In this document: positions 41,793 to 50,671 of the stretch, piece after piece
Layout of the letters: each line of letters starts with the position of its first letter
How positions within the stretch are numbered: the first letter of the stretch is position 1
Assembly (NCBI GenBank): GCA_019639155.1
Contig: JAHBSJ010000010.1
Span: 1-64,000, forward strand
Direction of reading: 5' to 3'
Length of the DNA stretch: 64,000 bases
Origin: Acidobacteriota bacterium
GTDB lineage: Bacteria; Acidobacteriota; Blastocatellia; Pyrinomonadales; Pyrinomonadaceae
Notes under the pieces: generated by a model
The model's input: only the letters and a program-made list of their open reading frames with translations
What the model was told of the DNA's origin: nothing
The model's database searches: none
Made by a program: the position numbers and the translations under genes

Positions 41793-42932
41793 TCAGCGGA
41801 TATTCAGCATAATGCCGCGGCGTGTCAGTTCATCGACGAATTTCTGCGGGTCGATGGCCTTTTCCTGCGGCAATGCTCCACGCGACAGAACGTCGCCTTT
41901 CGCCATCATTTGAGCGATGATCGACGCGGGAAACGCCGTCGTCCGCATCATCGCGGAAAGGCCCGTCGCTTCGTCCTGCTTGTCCACAATGTCATAACGG
42001 AGCCTTTTTTCTGAACCGTCTTTCGTCCCAACAAAGTCCAACCTGACCAGCACGTAATCGGGGCCGTCGGCGGGCAAATTGCGCGTCAGCAGCTCGCCAA
42101 AGACCTTTCGCGGAACTACCTTTTGGTAATTGGCGACTATCTCGTCGCTCGAACAAAGACCGAGGTCGATCATCGTCTTGAATTTCTCGCAGTGGCCGGC
42201 GTAGCGGATGGTCTTATAGTCGAGTTCATCTATCTTGCCCAGGAACGAATCAGGCAGCGTCGATGTCCCGCCGCTGGTCTGAAAGGCCTCGAGCGGCGGG
42301 AAGCCGTCGAATTCCAGTGACTCGATCTCGGTCATCGAAGGGATCTCGGTTATCTTGCCGTTTCGTATGACGCGGGCGACCTCGACGTATTCGTTTATCA
42401 GCCCTTCGACGGAGAAGACGAGCTGATAATCGAGCGGCGGCTGCGGATGCTGCGGCAGTCCGCCGACGCGTATGTGTATCTCGTCAACCGTGTCAAATTC
42501 CGCCGCACCGTGCATTGCGAGTATCGATACCATTCCCGGCGCCAGCCCGCAATCCGGAATGATGCTGATACCGGCGTTGCGGGCTTCGTCGTCGAGCGCG
42601 AGCTGTTCGTCAACGATGTAGTTGTTGCCGCCCAGGTCGCAAAAGCTCGCTCCCGCCTCGATCGCCGCACGCGAAAGCGAGACGTTGTACCAATAATTCA
42701 CGCACGAGATGACCGCAGAATGCCCGCGCATGAGAGCGGCGACGTCTGAAGAATTCGCCGCGTCGACGTGATGTGCGTCAACGCGCGATGTGCCGACGGC
42801 CTCGGCTATCGCTTCAGCTTTTTTCAGATCAACATCGGCGACCGTGACAAGTTCGACGCCCGGCGAATTGTGGACAAGGTCGTAAACCGCGCCGTGGCCC
42901 ATTCGGCCGGCGCCAAGAACGAGAATTTTCAT
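41793..42932 (-). CDS. Saccharopine dehydrogenase-like NAD(P) oxidoreductase
   Basis: This 379-residue protein has an N-terminal Rossmann loop (ILVLGAGRMGHGAVYDL) and the saccharopine-dehydrogenase segments CDLGGNNYIVDEQLALDDEA and IIPDCGLAPGMVSILAMHG. Close bacterial relatives are annotated as saccharopine dehydrogenase or as carboxynorspermidine/lysine-type synthases; the substrate is not certain. It may act in lysine degradation. It starts 32 bp after the PilZ gene end, on the same strand. Confidence 0.87.
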   Translation of the reverse strand: MKILVLGAGRMGHGAVYDLVHNSPGVELVTVADVDLKKAEAIAEAVGTSRVDAHHVDAANSSDVAALMRGHSAVISCVNYWYNVSLSRAAIEAGASFCDLGGNNYIVDEQLALDDEARNAGISIIPDCGLAPGMVSILAMHGAAEFDTVDEIHIRVGGLPQHPQPPLDYQLVFSVEGLINEYVEVARVIRNGKITEIPSMTEIESLEFDGFPPLEAFQTSGGTSTLPDSFLGKIDELDYKTIRYAGHCEKFKTMIDLGLCSSDEIVANYQKVVPRKVFGELLTRNLPADGPDYVLVRLDFVGTKDGSEKRLRYDIVDKQDEATGLSAMMRTTAFPASIIAQMMAKGDVLSRGALPQEKAIDPQKFVDELTRRGIMLNIR

Positions 42933-42963
42933 AATCTAGGATCAGGAAGCAAGAGAGGGCAGT

Positions 42964-43329
42964 TTACCAGTCGTCGACGTCTTCGGGTTCTTCCTGGGCG
43001 ATCAAAACGCCGGCATATTCCCACACCTTCTTTTTCCATACACGCAGGTTATCCAACAGCATCAGCGCGGCCTGCGGATGAGCGGCATTGCGCTCGAGCC
43101 GTATGACCTCGGCGGTAACGGACACCTCATCTTTCGGGTTTTCCGTCACCGTCAAACTGACCTTGCCGCCGACCAGCGGCAGGGCTCGCGGCAGATAAAT
43201 AAGTGTGCCGTGCGGCCCCACATTCTCCGTCAGGCCTTCCTGAACGACCTCTTGTCCGCTCGCATCCTTCCACCTTACGCGGATAGGAAACGAGACGGCG
43301 TAGCGTGTCCCCTGACGTCTTTCTCTCAT
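42964..43329 (-). CDS. PilZ-domain protein
   Basis: This 121-residue protein starts RERRQGTRYAVSFPIRV, i.e. the RxxxR part of the c-di-GMP-binding PilZ domain, followed by LTENVGPHGTLIYLP, a degenerate form of the (D/N)xSxxG motif (NVGPHG). With the Ser of the second motif missing, c-di-GMP binding may be weak. The acidic C-terminus (EEPEDVDDW) is variable. It is a stand-alone PilZ unit. Confidence 0.8.
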   Translation of the reverse strand: MRERRQGTRYAVSFPIRVRWKDASGQEVVQEGLTENVGPHGTLIYLPRALPLVGGKVSLTVTENPKDEVSVTAEVIRLERNAAHPQAALMLLDNLRVWKKKVWEYAGVLIAQEEPEDVDDW

Positions 43330-43689
43330 ATTGGTCTTGTCGGCATGGCGCCGCTATGCGCGGCGAATGACTTGAAATATACCCGAAACGATGCCCCAAA
43401 GTCTAATTTTAGGTAAAAAAATGAGGCCTGATAAGCCCTTTAGAATGCGGTAATTGCACGAATTGAGCGTTTTTCGGCTTGTTAACACGTTGGACACATT
43501 GGATTTCGGGCGCTAGGGTAATAGATATGTTTCGCGCCGCCGTGGCTCGAAAACAGGCCGGAATTCGCCGGCCGACAATTGTTCCGCCGCGTGAAAAGCG
43601 ATCAGCTTCTCCTACGGCAGGCCGCAGTTTCCTGGATTCATTTTCGGTAACACACGGAGAGCGGGACGGATTGAAAAGGAGAATACAGG
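43330..43689. other. 360-bp intergenic region without a supported gene
   Basis: Divergent promoters for the PilZ and 3D-domain genes must lie here. I see a GC-rich hairpin GGCCGG (43556-43561), AATTCG, CCGGCC (43568-43573) in the leader of the 3D-domain gene and an AAAGGAGAA ribosome site at about 43676. A 75-codon plus-strand frame covering 43479-43706 has no ribosome site and Arg-rich composition, so I do not call it. I looked for ydaO-type c-di-AMP riboswitch motifs, common ahead of wall-modifying genes, and did not find them. Confidence 0.5.
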
Positions 43690-44190
43690 ATGAGAAGTCT
43701 CGTTAGAGGAGGTATCGTCCTCGGGCTGCTGAGCATGATGATGGTCATCATCATCGCACAGACCTCGACGGAAAAGGACCTCATTATAGCGAACGATTCG
43801 CAAAAAGAAGAAGTAGTAGTTAATAATCAAGTTAATAATTCGGTTAGTAATAATACTGAAGTTCAGGACAAGGATAAGAAACTCGTAAAGAAAACGGGTT
43901 CATCGAAAGCGGCAGGCGTAAGCAAAGGCAAATTTTCGGCCACGGCTTATTGCCTGCAGGGAAAGACAGCGATGGGACACGGCGTTCGACGCGGCATCAT
44001 CGCAGCCGATCCGAGAGTTTTAAGGCTCGGTTCGACAGTCGCAGTAGATGGCGGCGGTTACAGCGGAACGTATCTGGTATCAGATACCGGAGGCAAGATA
44101 AAAGGCAATCGGATAGACATCTGGATGCCCAGCTGTGCAGAGGCACGACGCTTTGGCAGACGAACCGTCAGCATCTCGACCCTGAACTAG
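43690..44190 (+). CDS. Exported 3D-domain (Stage V/RlpA-like fold) cell-wall protein
   Basis: This 166-residue protein has an N-terminal TM/signal segment (about 5-23), an Asn/Val-rich AT-rich linker (43800-43860) and a C-terminal 3D domain: FSATAYCLQGKTAMGHGVRRGIIAADP, then YLVSDTGGKIKGNRIDIW with the three aspartates. 3D domains share the double-psi barrel of MltA and RlpA and act on peptidoglycan. The linker is strikingly AT-rich compared with its surroundings. A strong terminator follows. Confidence 0.85.
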   Translation: MRSLVRGGIVLGLLSMMMVIIIAQTSTEKDLIIANDSQKEEVVVNNQVNNSVSNNTEVQDKDKKLVKKTGSSKAAGVSKGKFSATAYCLQGKTAMGHGVRRGIIAADPRVLRLGSTVAVDGGGYSGTYLVSDTGGKIKGNRIDIWMPSCAEARRFGRRTVSISTLN

Positions 44191-44213
44191 ATCGAAAAAA
44201 AATAAAACTCACA

Positions 44214-44247
44214 CGGGGCTGTCCATTTCGGGCGGCCTCGTTTTTTT
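44214..44247 (+). terminator. Bidirectional rho-independent terminator
   Basis: CGGGGCTGTCC (44214-44224), five-base loop and GGGCGGCCTCG (44230-44240) pair over 11 bp with three G-U pairs, followed by seven Ts. On the minus strand the same stem is followed by a T-rich stretch (TTTTATTTTTTTT) at 44195-44207, so it can end both the 3D-domain gene and the convergent membrane-protein operon. Confidence 0.85.
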
Positions 44248-44704
44248 AATTTTTGTATGTTGCGTCGAGGACGGCCTTTTTGGTCGGGCGATGAATAAGC
44301 ACGCCGATCACGCCCAAAATACCGAAAAGGAAAAAGTATTTGTAGCCCGCGACGAGTGCCAGCAGCAGGCCAAACAGAACCACGGATTCGGACAACGCGA
44401 CACCCACGATCATCGCAGTCTGGACGAGATAAACACTTTGCTCAGCGACCGAACGCGCCAGGAAAGTCTTCCTCAAAAACAACGACACCGCCAGGACCGA
44501 GATCGAAATCACCGCGAAAGCCGCGATCATCAGCGTGCTTTCGGCCGGCAGAGGTTCCGCGTCGGAAAGATCCAGCAGCTCCGGCTTGATGAAATACGCG
44601 AAGCCGACCAGCATGAACTGCGACATCAGCAACGCGAACCAGATCACCATCATCGTCTGCAGCGCAGCGTCCGGGTTTGTTCGATGTTCGTTATTCTGTT
44701 GCAT
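44246..44704 (-). CDS. Four-TM membrane protein of unknown function
   Basis: This 152-residue protein has four predicted helices (about 16-40, 57-80, 90-112, 116-135) and short charged ends. No conserved motif is recognised. Its start overlaps the end of the ABC exporter by 14 bp, so it is translated from the same mRNA. It could be an accessory to the exporter, but nothing in the sequence shows this. Confidence 0.65.
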   Translation of the reverse strand: MQQNNEHRTNPDAALQTMMVIWFALLMSQFMLVGFAYFIKPELLDLSDAEPLPAESTLMIAAFAVISISVLAVSLFLRKTFLARSVAEQSVYLVQTAMIVGVALSESVVLFGLLLALVAGYKYFFLFGILGVIGVLIHRPTKKAVLDATYKN

Positions 44705-46568
44705 CTATTTCCTCCTCCAGCAATTGCCGTCTGTAAAGTTCAGCGTATTCGCCGCCGGCGGCCAAAAGTTCGTCGTGTGTTCCGCGTTCGGTGATGCGGC
44801 CTTCGTCGAGGACACAGATCATATCGGCGTCCTTTATCGTGGAAACGCGGTGCGAGACGATCAGCGTCGTTCGTCCGCGGCGTACGCGGCGAAGGTTGTT
44901 CAAGATCGTTTCTTCTGTATAGGTATCAACGGCGGAAAGTGCGTCGTCGAGTATAAGTATCTTCGGGTCGCGCATCACGGCACGAGCGATCGCGGTCCGC
45001 TGTTTCTGCCCGCCTGAAAGCGTGATGCCGCGTTCGCCGACGAGCTGCGAGTAGCCGTTCGGAAAATCGGCGATGTCGCCAGCCAGGCCCGCGATCTCGG
45101 CAGCTTCCTCTATTGTCAGCAGAGAGTGGCGGGCAGAGAGTGGCGAGTCAGGATCTTTCTTTTCACTCTCCACTCCAAATGCGATGTTCGCCGCGATAGT
45201 GTCGCTGAAAAGAAAAGTTTCCTGCTGGACGAATCCTATTGCCTCGCGTAATTGCTTCAACGGATATTGTCTGACCGGAATGCCGTCGATCAGCACGCTG
45301 CCTTCAGGTGCATCGAGAAGACGCGGGACGAGGCTTACCAGAGTCGATTTGCCGCTGCCTGTTTTGCCGACGAATGCGATGGTTTGGCCGGGCAAGATGT
45401 GTAGGTCAATATCGCGAAGAACCATCCTGTCTGTACCACCCGCAGTAGCGGGTGGTTGAACCAGAGGTTGATCCCGGCTGTTGTCATTCGCAGATGCCGA
45501 CGTTAAACCGCCCGCTACCGCAGGCGGTTCTGACTGGTACCGAAAGTTAAGCCTGCGAAATTCGATGCCGCCTTTGATCGCGGTCTGTTCTGCGGCATTT
45601 TCGTCATCGCGGATCGTCGGGACGACGCTGAGAACTTCGCGAAAACGCTTCAGCGATGCCGTGCCGCGTTGGTACAGATTTACGACATATCCTAGAGCGA
45701 TCAGATACCAGATCATCCGCTGCAGATACAGCATGAACGCCGTGAAATCGCCCGCCGTGATCTCGCCCTCGACCGCCATCGGGACACCGACCGCAACGAT
45801 CAGCACAAATCCCAGCCCTATAAAAAAGAAAAGCAGCGGCCGCATCGCCGCTGAATAACGCACCAGCCGCAGAGCCTGCGACGCGTATTGGCGGTTCAGT
45901 TTTTCGAATTCGGCGATCTCTGTCTCTTCGCGTGCATAGGCACGGATCACGCGGACGCCGGTCAGGTTCTCCTGGGCGCGTGCCGTAATGTCGGAAAAGA
46001 ATTCCTGCAGCTTCTCAAAACGTTTGTGCACCTGCGCACCCAGGATCTTCACCGTCAGCGAAACTAGCGGCATCGGTATGAGCAGCAGGAGCGTCAGCTT
46101 GACCGAGATGCCGAGCATGATCGGCAAAGCGATGCACAGAGCAAAGACGGCCTGAAAACTGTAAAGGATCATCGGCCCGACGATCTGGCGGATCGCGGCA
46201 AGGTCGTTCGTCGCACGCGCCATCAGGTCGCCGACGCGCGTCCGCTGAAAATAGTCAAGCGGCTGGTTGATGAGTGCGGCGTAAAAATCCTCGCGCATAT
46301 CGAATTCGATGTGCCGCGATGCGTTTATCAGCAGCCGACGCTGCAGAAAAAGGAAGATACCGCTCGAAATACTAAGGCCGATGATCGCAAGCGGATAATA
46401 AATGACCTTATCGCGAGTAACGCCTGTCGTGAGGTCATCGATCGCCTGGCCGATCATCCACGGTATCGACAGGCTGAAGAACATCGACGCCAGAATGCAC
46501 GCGATGCCCGCCGCGACATAAACGCGGTAGGGTCGCAGGTATCCGGCGAAGTATCTCAGTTCTTCCAT
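44691..46568 (-). CDS. ABC exporter, fused TMD-NBD half transporter (MdlB/MsbA-like)
   Basis: This 625-residue protein has a six-helix type IV exporter domain (1 to about 310), a linker and an ATPase with [32 protein letters not shown] and [12 protein letters not shown]. Two stretches are unusual. Residues about 347-378 are encoded by a palindromic repeat element (separate entry). Residues about 462-483 ([17 protein letters not shown]) replace the usual short acidic loop before EEAAEIAGL. The reading frame stays open through both. It probably works as a homodimer; the substrate is unknown. Confidence 0.88.
   Translation of the reverse strand: MEELRYFAGYLRPYRVYVAAGIACILASMFFSLSIPWMIGQAIDDLTTGVTRDKVIYYPLAIIGLSISSGIFLFLQRRLLINASRHIEFDMREDFYAALINQPLDYFQRTRVGDLMARATNDLAAIRQIVGPMILYSFQAVFALCIALPIMLGISVKLTLLLLIPMPLVSLTVKILGAQVHKRFEKLQEFFSDITARAQENLTGVRVIRAYAREETEIAEFEKLNRQYASQALRLVRYSAAMRPLLFFFIGLGFVLIVAVGVPMAVEGEITAGDFTAFMLYLQRMIWYLIALGYVVNLYQRGTASLKRFREVLSVVPTIRDDENAAEQTAIKGGIEFRRLNFRYQSEPPAVAGGLTSASANDNSRDQPLVQPPATAGGTDRMVLRDIDLHILPGQTIAFVGKTGSGKSTLVSLVPRLLDAPEGSVLIDGIPVRQYPLKQLREAIGFVQQETFLFSDTIAANIAFGVESEKKDPDSPLSARHSLLTIEEAAEIAGLAGDIADFPNGYSQLVGERGITLSGGQKQRTAIARAVMRDPKILILDDALSAVDTYTEETILNNLRRVRRGRTTLIVSHRVSTIKDADMICVLDEGRITERGTHDELLAAGGEYAELYRRQLLEEEIDATE
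45435..45528. repeat. In-frame palindromic repeat element inside the ABC exporter gene
   Basis: The element is two hairpins about 50 bp apart. ACCACCCGC, AGTA, GCGGGTGGT (45435-45456) is a perfect 9-bp stem. ACCGCCCGC, TACC, GCAGGCGGT (45507-45528) has one mismatch. On the coding strand they give PPAVAGG and PPATAGG with [14 protein letters not shown] between. The length keeps the frame, so it reads as a 30-odd-residue insert just ahead of the ATPase domain. This looks like the protein-inserted repeats known from Rickettsia, but of a different family. Confidence 0.72.
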
Positions 46569-46571
46569 TTG

Positions 46572-46991
46572 TCAGAGCCGCGTGTATGTGGATAGCGCCG
46601 TCGCGATGGCCTTGCCTTCGGCGTTGTGAACCTCGGCGGAAACGGTAATGATGCGTTTTCCGGGACGGACGACCGTCGCGGTGCAGAGAAGCTCGCCCTC
46701 AGAATGCGGCCGCAAATAATGGATCGTCAGGTCGATCGTCGCCGTCGCTTCGTCGATCGGGACAAGAGTTCTGATAGCGAACGCCATCGCCGTATCGATC
46801 AGCGTCGCTGTGATGCCGCCGTGCAGCACTCCGCCTAGCTGCCGCATATCCTCGCGCATCGGCATAGCCATCACGGCCTCGCCGCTGCGAAGTTCGCGAA
46901 GCTCAAAACCGAACGTTTTCGCCACCGGCAAAAGCGAAAGAGCGTGTGTTGCTATGTTGAATGCCTCGTCGGGAAGCTCGTCGTGCTGCAT
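46572..46991 (-). CDS. PaaI-like hotdog thioesterase
   Basis: This is about 139 residues with the hotdog motif GGVLHGGITATLIDTAMAFAI, containing the HGG(x)xxxxxD signature of PaaI/YbdB thioesterases. It should hydrolyse acyl- or aryl-CoA esters. I prefer ATG 46991 to the TTG at 47009, which would overlap the upstream lipoprotein gene. It lies 3 bp upstream of the ABC exporter on the same strand. Confidence 0.87.
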   Translation of the reverse strand: MQHDELPDEAFNIATHALSLLPVAKTFGFELRELRSGEAVMAMPMREDMRQLGGVLHGGITATLIDTAMAFAIRTLVPIDEATATIDLTIHYLRPHSEGELLCTATVVRPGKRIITVSAEVHNAEGKAIATALSTYTRL

Positions 46992-46995
46992 AGGT

Positions 46996-47682
46996 TTACT
47001 TGTTTGCAATGCTTTTCGGCCGCGTATCGATGTTTGCGAGCGGCACTGAGCGATAACCAGCCGGCAGTTGGAAAAGAGCTTTATCTGCCTCTAATTTCAG
47101 ATTGCGAAGCTCAAATATCGCTGCCGTTCGCCGTGTGCCTTCGCTGTCCTCGGCGGTGAAAAACTCTTGCCGGACAACGAGCCGCTTTTCCTCGTCGAAA
47201 AAGACGACAACCTGTTCGCCGCCTGCTTCTGCAATGTATTTTCGCATGCCGCCTTCGGTTCCGGCATCGCGGTATCTCACATATTCTGCACCCATCAGAA
47301 ACAGCGGCGGCGGCCCCGCGGGCGACGAATCTTTCAGCCCTCCGCCCGTTATCTCGGCATACACGCGGCGTCTATGATCGATGATGTAGCGTTTGTCCGC
47401 GATGATCTCGCTCACGGTCGGCGTTTCGCCGTCGAAATGATCGTAACGCATGCGGTCGCCGCTTTTCGCGATGCCCCAGCGGCGCACCGTTTCGCCCGCC
47501 GTCAGAAACGCTTCGCATGAATAGACGTCGGGCTCGCGCACGGCGAAAGGGAAATGCTGCGGTGCTTTTTCGGTCAGCGTGACGGTGTTGTCGTTGCCCG
47601 CCGGGGCGGAACTGCACGATGTGAACATTACAGCAGCGACCGCGATGATGAGTGGGAAGGCGAGCGGGTTTGACAAACGCAT
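46996..47682 (-). CDS. Putative lipoprotein, LolA-like beta fold
   Basis: This 228-residue protein has a lipoprotein signal ending MFTSCS near residue 23. The mature part has alternating strands with Arg/Asp/Tyr-rich turns (GDRMRYDHFDG, KRYIIDHRRRVYAEI), which resembles outer-membrane lipoprotein carriers (LolA/DUF4412-like) but I cannot place it in a named family. It starts 29 bp from the divergent SGNH hydrolase gene. Confidence 0.65.
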   Translation of the reverse strand: MRLSNPLAFPLIIAVAAVMFTSCSSAPAGNDNTVTLTEKAPQHFPFAVREPDVYSCEAFLTAGETVRRWGIAKSGDRMRYDHFDGETPTVSEIIADKRYIIDHRRRVYAEITGGGLKDSSPAGPPPLFLMGAEYVRYRDAGTEGGMRKYIAEAGGEQVVVFFDEEKRLVVRQEFFTAEDSEGTRRTAAIFELRNLKLEADKALFQLPAGYRSVPLANIDTRPKSIANK

Positions 47683-47711
47683 CGGAGTGCCTAAATTTTA
47701 GCATAAGCGAG

Positions 47712-48479
47712 ATGACGGACAAGCAGGACAAACTGGTGCGGCGATTGGAAACGCGTTTTTGGCTGGGTGCGGCCGCGGTAGCGCCGCTGGCTCCTCTGCT
47801 TTTTGTACAAGGCAAGGTAGCACGCTGGAAGATCGGCCTGCTGCCGGACGCCGCGGAGCCCAATTCCGGCATTACCGGCGAAGGCGAGCAAGAGACGTCA
47901 TTGCTGGTGATCGGTGAATCGACGGTCGCGGGTCTCGGCGCGAGAACGCAGGAACTCGCCCTAGCGGGGCGTTTTGCACATCATCTGTCGCGGCAGATCG
48001 AAAGGCGTGTAAGTTGGGACGCCGTCGGCCGTGCGGGCGTCACTGCTCGCCGTACCATCGACGAACTGCTGCCGCTGATACCGCGTTCGGGTTACGAATA
48101 CATACTTATCGCAGTGGCGGGCAACGATGTGATGAAGCTGTCGCCGCCTGCCAGGTTTCGCCGGGATATGCTCGAACTGATCGACCGCTTGCGCGAGAAC
48201 AGCCCCGCATCGCGGATCTTCATGGCAAACTGCCCGATGATCAAATATGCGTGGGCCGTGCCGCCGCCTTCGCGGCAGCTGCTGTGGCAGCTATCGCAAA
48301 TGCACGACCAAAACGCACGCGAATTCGTGAAACTCCGCGAAAATGTTCATTATTTCCCACAACCTGTCGTGGTCCGCGAGGAAGGCTTTTTCTCAGACGG
48401 CGTCCACCCGTCCGAACAGGGCTACGATGACTGGGCGGCGGGGATGATCCAATATTTTGCGGAAAACGTCGAATGGTGA
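47712..48479 (+). CDS. SGNH/GDSL-family hydrolase
   Basis: This is about 255 residues. Block I reads LLVIGESTVAGLG (GES rather than GDS), a block III-type AVAGND follows, and the catalytic Asp/His pair is SDGVHPSEQG. An N-terminal hydrophobic stretch (AAAVAPLAPLLF) may be a signal anchor. Enzymes of this fold deacetylate or deacylate sugars, lipids or peptidoglycan; the substrate is unknown. The stop overlaps the next gene start by 7 bp. I chose ATG 47712 because the upstream frame overlaps the divergent lipoprotein promoter. Confidence 0.85.
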   Translation: MTDKQDKLVRRLETRFWLGAAAVAPLAPLLFVQGKVARWKIGLLPDAAEPNSGITGEGEQETSLLVIGESTVAGLGARTQELALAGRFAHHLSRQIERRVSWDAVGRAGVTARRTIDELLPLIPRSGYEYILIAVAGNDVMKLSPPARFRRDMLELIDRLRENSPASRIFMANCPMIKYAWAVPPPSRQLLWQLSQMHDQNAREFVKLRENVHYFPQPVVVREEGFFSDGVHPSEQGYDDWAAGMIQYFAENVEW

Positions 48480-49957
48480 CCGGGGACGACATCGCAGCAA
48501 TGATCGCATCACGCCGCGAGTGGCTCCTGGTGCGTGAGGACGGGCGGGCGTTTTCGCTGCTGTCGGAAGAGATCGAGGTGACGGCGGAGAACGGGAAGAC
48601 GCTGTTCAGTTTTCCCGGCGAGAAGGGCTACAACACCTGGCGGCTGAACGGCTGGGAAGAAAACGGCAAGGAATTGACCGTGGACGTGGCCGGAGCGTTC
48701 GGCCGCGATCAGCAATTTCTTCGTTTGATACCGCGGACGCCGGCGACGGAAACCTCGGCGGCGATCGAGGCCGCGCGGCTGGAAAAGGCGAATGAGATCG
48801 CGAAATTGCTGGACAATTCGCCCGCGATCTCTATAGAAAGCGTCCGGCTGAACATGCCCGGCGGCCGCATCGCACAGATAATTTTTCGCGATCATCAACT
48901 GCGGATCGCTGCGGTTTACGACGTCACGGGCGAGCTGACGCATGAAGCTCTGATGGGCTCTGCGATGGTCTGGTTCGATAAAACGCTCTCGAATCGAAAA
49001 AAGTCAGTCGCGCTTGTTCACGTCATCTCCGAAGGCCGTCGGGCTCATTTGCTGCAAAAGCTGCACGCTCTCTTGTCGCCGCGTTGGCGGCAGATCATCT
49101 CGATTCACAAGGTCTCGCGAAAGACGGAGCCGCCCGAAATTAAGGAGCTGCCAAAGCTGAACATCTCCGGCCTTTGGCGGGAAAAGGCACGCGGGCTCGT
49201 TTTGCCGAAGGAGACGAAACCGAGTCGCAGTGCTGCTGACATTATCGCAAAAGCTCCCGACGACATAGACATCATTTACTCACGAAACGGCGAGACGCTG
49301 CGTTTCAACGGAATGCCGTTCGCTCGCATCCGTCGAGTATCAGGTGCCGAAAAGATCTGGTTCGGGACGGGTCGCCGGATGCAGCTTCTTGATGAGAGGA
49401 ACACTGAACAATTCGGCGTCGAGTTGGAGCAAATGCAATTACATCGAAGGGCAAATAGCCCGAACAAGCGTCACGCGTATTACCAAGCCTCTCCTGAATC
49501 GTGGCTCGAATCCATCCTTCGCCGCGACATCAAACTGCTAGACGGCAACCTCATTCCGGCTCCGATCTACAATCAATTCCGCTCATCCAATGACAAGATC
49601 GACCTGCTTGCTCTACGCAACGACGGGCGGCTTGTGGTCGTTGAGGTAAAGGCAAAGCCCGACCGCGACGCGATACTCCAAGTGACAGACTATTGGCGAA
49701 AGATCGAGCTTCAACGCCGACGCGGCGTGCTTGCCGAGGCCGACCTTTTCGACGGACGCGAGATCTCAGACAGACCCGCGATCATCTATCTCGCGGCTCC
49801 GGCGTTGAGTTTTCATTCCGATACTGAGTTTTTTATGCGGTCTGTCGCACCTGAGATCGAGATCTGGCGGTTCGAGCTTCATCAAAAATGGCGTGAAAAG
49901 ATACGTGTGATCGGCCGCCGCAGTCAGTCAGAACCTTCCGGAACGACAAATCTGTAA
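48473..49957 (+). CDS. NucS/DUF91-like protein with PD-(D/E)xK nuclease domain
   Basis: This 494-residue soluble protein has an N-terminal domain that I do not recognise (1 to about 330, with EKGYNTWRLNGW). The C-terminal part carries KIDLLALRNDGRLVVVEVKAKPD, where Asp377, Glu391 and Lys393 form a PD-(D/E)xK nuclease active site, and AILQVTDYWRKI for the following helix. The pattern resembles EndoMS/NucS (DUF91). It is coupled to the SGNH gene and convergent with the response regulator, overlapping it by 34 bp. It could be a repair or defence nuclease; no partner is visible. Confidence 0.72.
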   Translation: MVTGDDIAAMIASRREWLLVREDGRAFSLLSEEIEVTAENGKTLFSFPGEKGYNTWRLNGWEENGKELTVDVAGAFGRDQQFLRLIPRTPATETSAAIEAARLEKANEIAKLLDNSPAISIESVRLNMPGGRIAQIIFRDHQLRIAAVYDVTGELTHEALMGSAMVWFDKTLSNRKKSVALVHVISEGRRAHLLQKLHALLSPRWRQIISIHKVSRKTEPPEIKELPKLNISGLWREKARGLVLPKETKPSRSAADIIAKAPDDIDIIYSRNGETLRFNGMPFARIRRVSGAEKIWFGTGRRMQLLDERNTEQFGVELEQMQLHRRANSPNKRHAYYQASPESWLESILRRDIKLLDGNLIPAPIYNQFRSSNDKIDLLALRNDGRLVVVEVKAKPDRDAILQVTDYWRKIELQRRRGVLAEADLFDGREISDRPAIIYLAAPALSFHSDTEFFMRSVAPEIEIWRFELHQKWREKIRVIGRRSQSEPSGTTNL

Positions 49958-50628
49958 CCAATGCCGCGGACAGTGAGGACGACGGACGGGTTAGCCGGAT
50001 CGTCTTCGATATAACGACGCAGCCGTACGATGAAATTGTCGATCGCCCGCGTGTCTGTGTCTTCGGCAAGCTGCCACACACGCTCCAAGATCTCAGCACG
50101 CGAAACGACGCGGCCTTTGGCTGCGATCAAATATTCGAGCAGCCGCGATTCCATCAGCGTCAAACGGTAAATCTCTGTGCCGTGCGCGATCGTCAATTCG
50201 GCGGTGTCTATCAGGCGTCCATTCACACGGACCGGGGCAGCGGCAGTTGCCGAAGCAGCTTCGTTCCAATTCATACGGCGAAGCAGTGCCCGTGTGCGTG
50301 CGAGAAAAACGTTGAGATCAAAGGGTTTAGGCAAGTAATCGTCGGCGCCGGCGTCGAGGCCTTCGAGGATGTCCTCGGGACGCCCGCGTGCCGTCAGCAT
50401 CAGCACCGGCGTGGTGTCGCCTCTTTTTCTCAATTCACGCACCGCATCGAAACCGCTCATTCCGGGCAGCATCACGTCGAGTATGACAGCGTCGAAATGC
50501 TCAATGCTTAGCTTTTCGAGAGCAGACTCGGCATCCTCCGAAACGTCGGTAGAATAGCCTTCGGCATCGAGATTGTATCGAAGGCCTTCGGCGAGATGGG
50601 ATTCGTCTTCTACGATGAGAATGTGCAT
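49924..50628 (-). CDS. OmpR/PhoB-family response regulator
   Basis: This 234-residue protein has a receiver domain with VEDESHLAEGLRY, the phosphoacceptor Asp in AVILDVMLPGMSG (about residue 51) and LPKPFDL, followed by a winged helix with LLEYLIAAKGRVVSRAEIL and RAIDNFIVRLRRYIE. It pairs with the histidine kinase encoded upstream (43-bp gap). OmpR-type regulators bind 11-bp tandem direct repeats, and such a repeat occurs at 52670-52691 ahead of the desaturase gene. Confidence 0.93.
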   Translation of the reverse strand: MHILIVEDESHLAEGLRYNLDAEGYSTDVSEDAESALEKLSIEHFDAVILDVMLPGMSGFDAVRELRKRGDTTPVLMLTARGRPEDILEGLDAGADDYLPKPFDLNVFLARTRALLRRMNWNEAASATAAAPVRVNGRLIDTAELTIAHGTEIYRLTLMESRLLEYLIAAKGRVVSRAEILERVWQLAEDTDTRAIDNFIVRLRRYIEDDPANPSVVLTVRGIGYRFVVPEGSD

Positions 50629-50671
50629 TCTAATGTCAGGCAGGCAGGTAGGCTGCCTGCGTTCCGGCGGC

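Noticed and set aside
43440..43690. Possible ydaO c-di-AMP or other riboswitch ahead of the 3D-domain gene
   Set aside because: The conserved core motifs are absent; only a short GC-rich hairpin is present.
43479..43706. Plus-strand 75-codon frame
   Set aside because: No ribosome site, Arg-rich composition and it overlaps the start of the 3D-domain gene in another frame.
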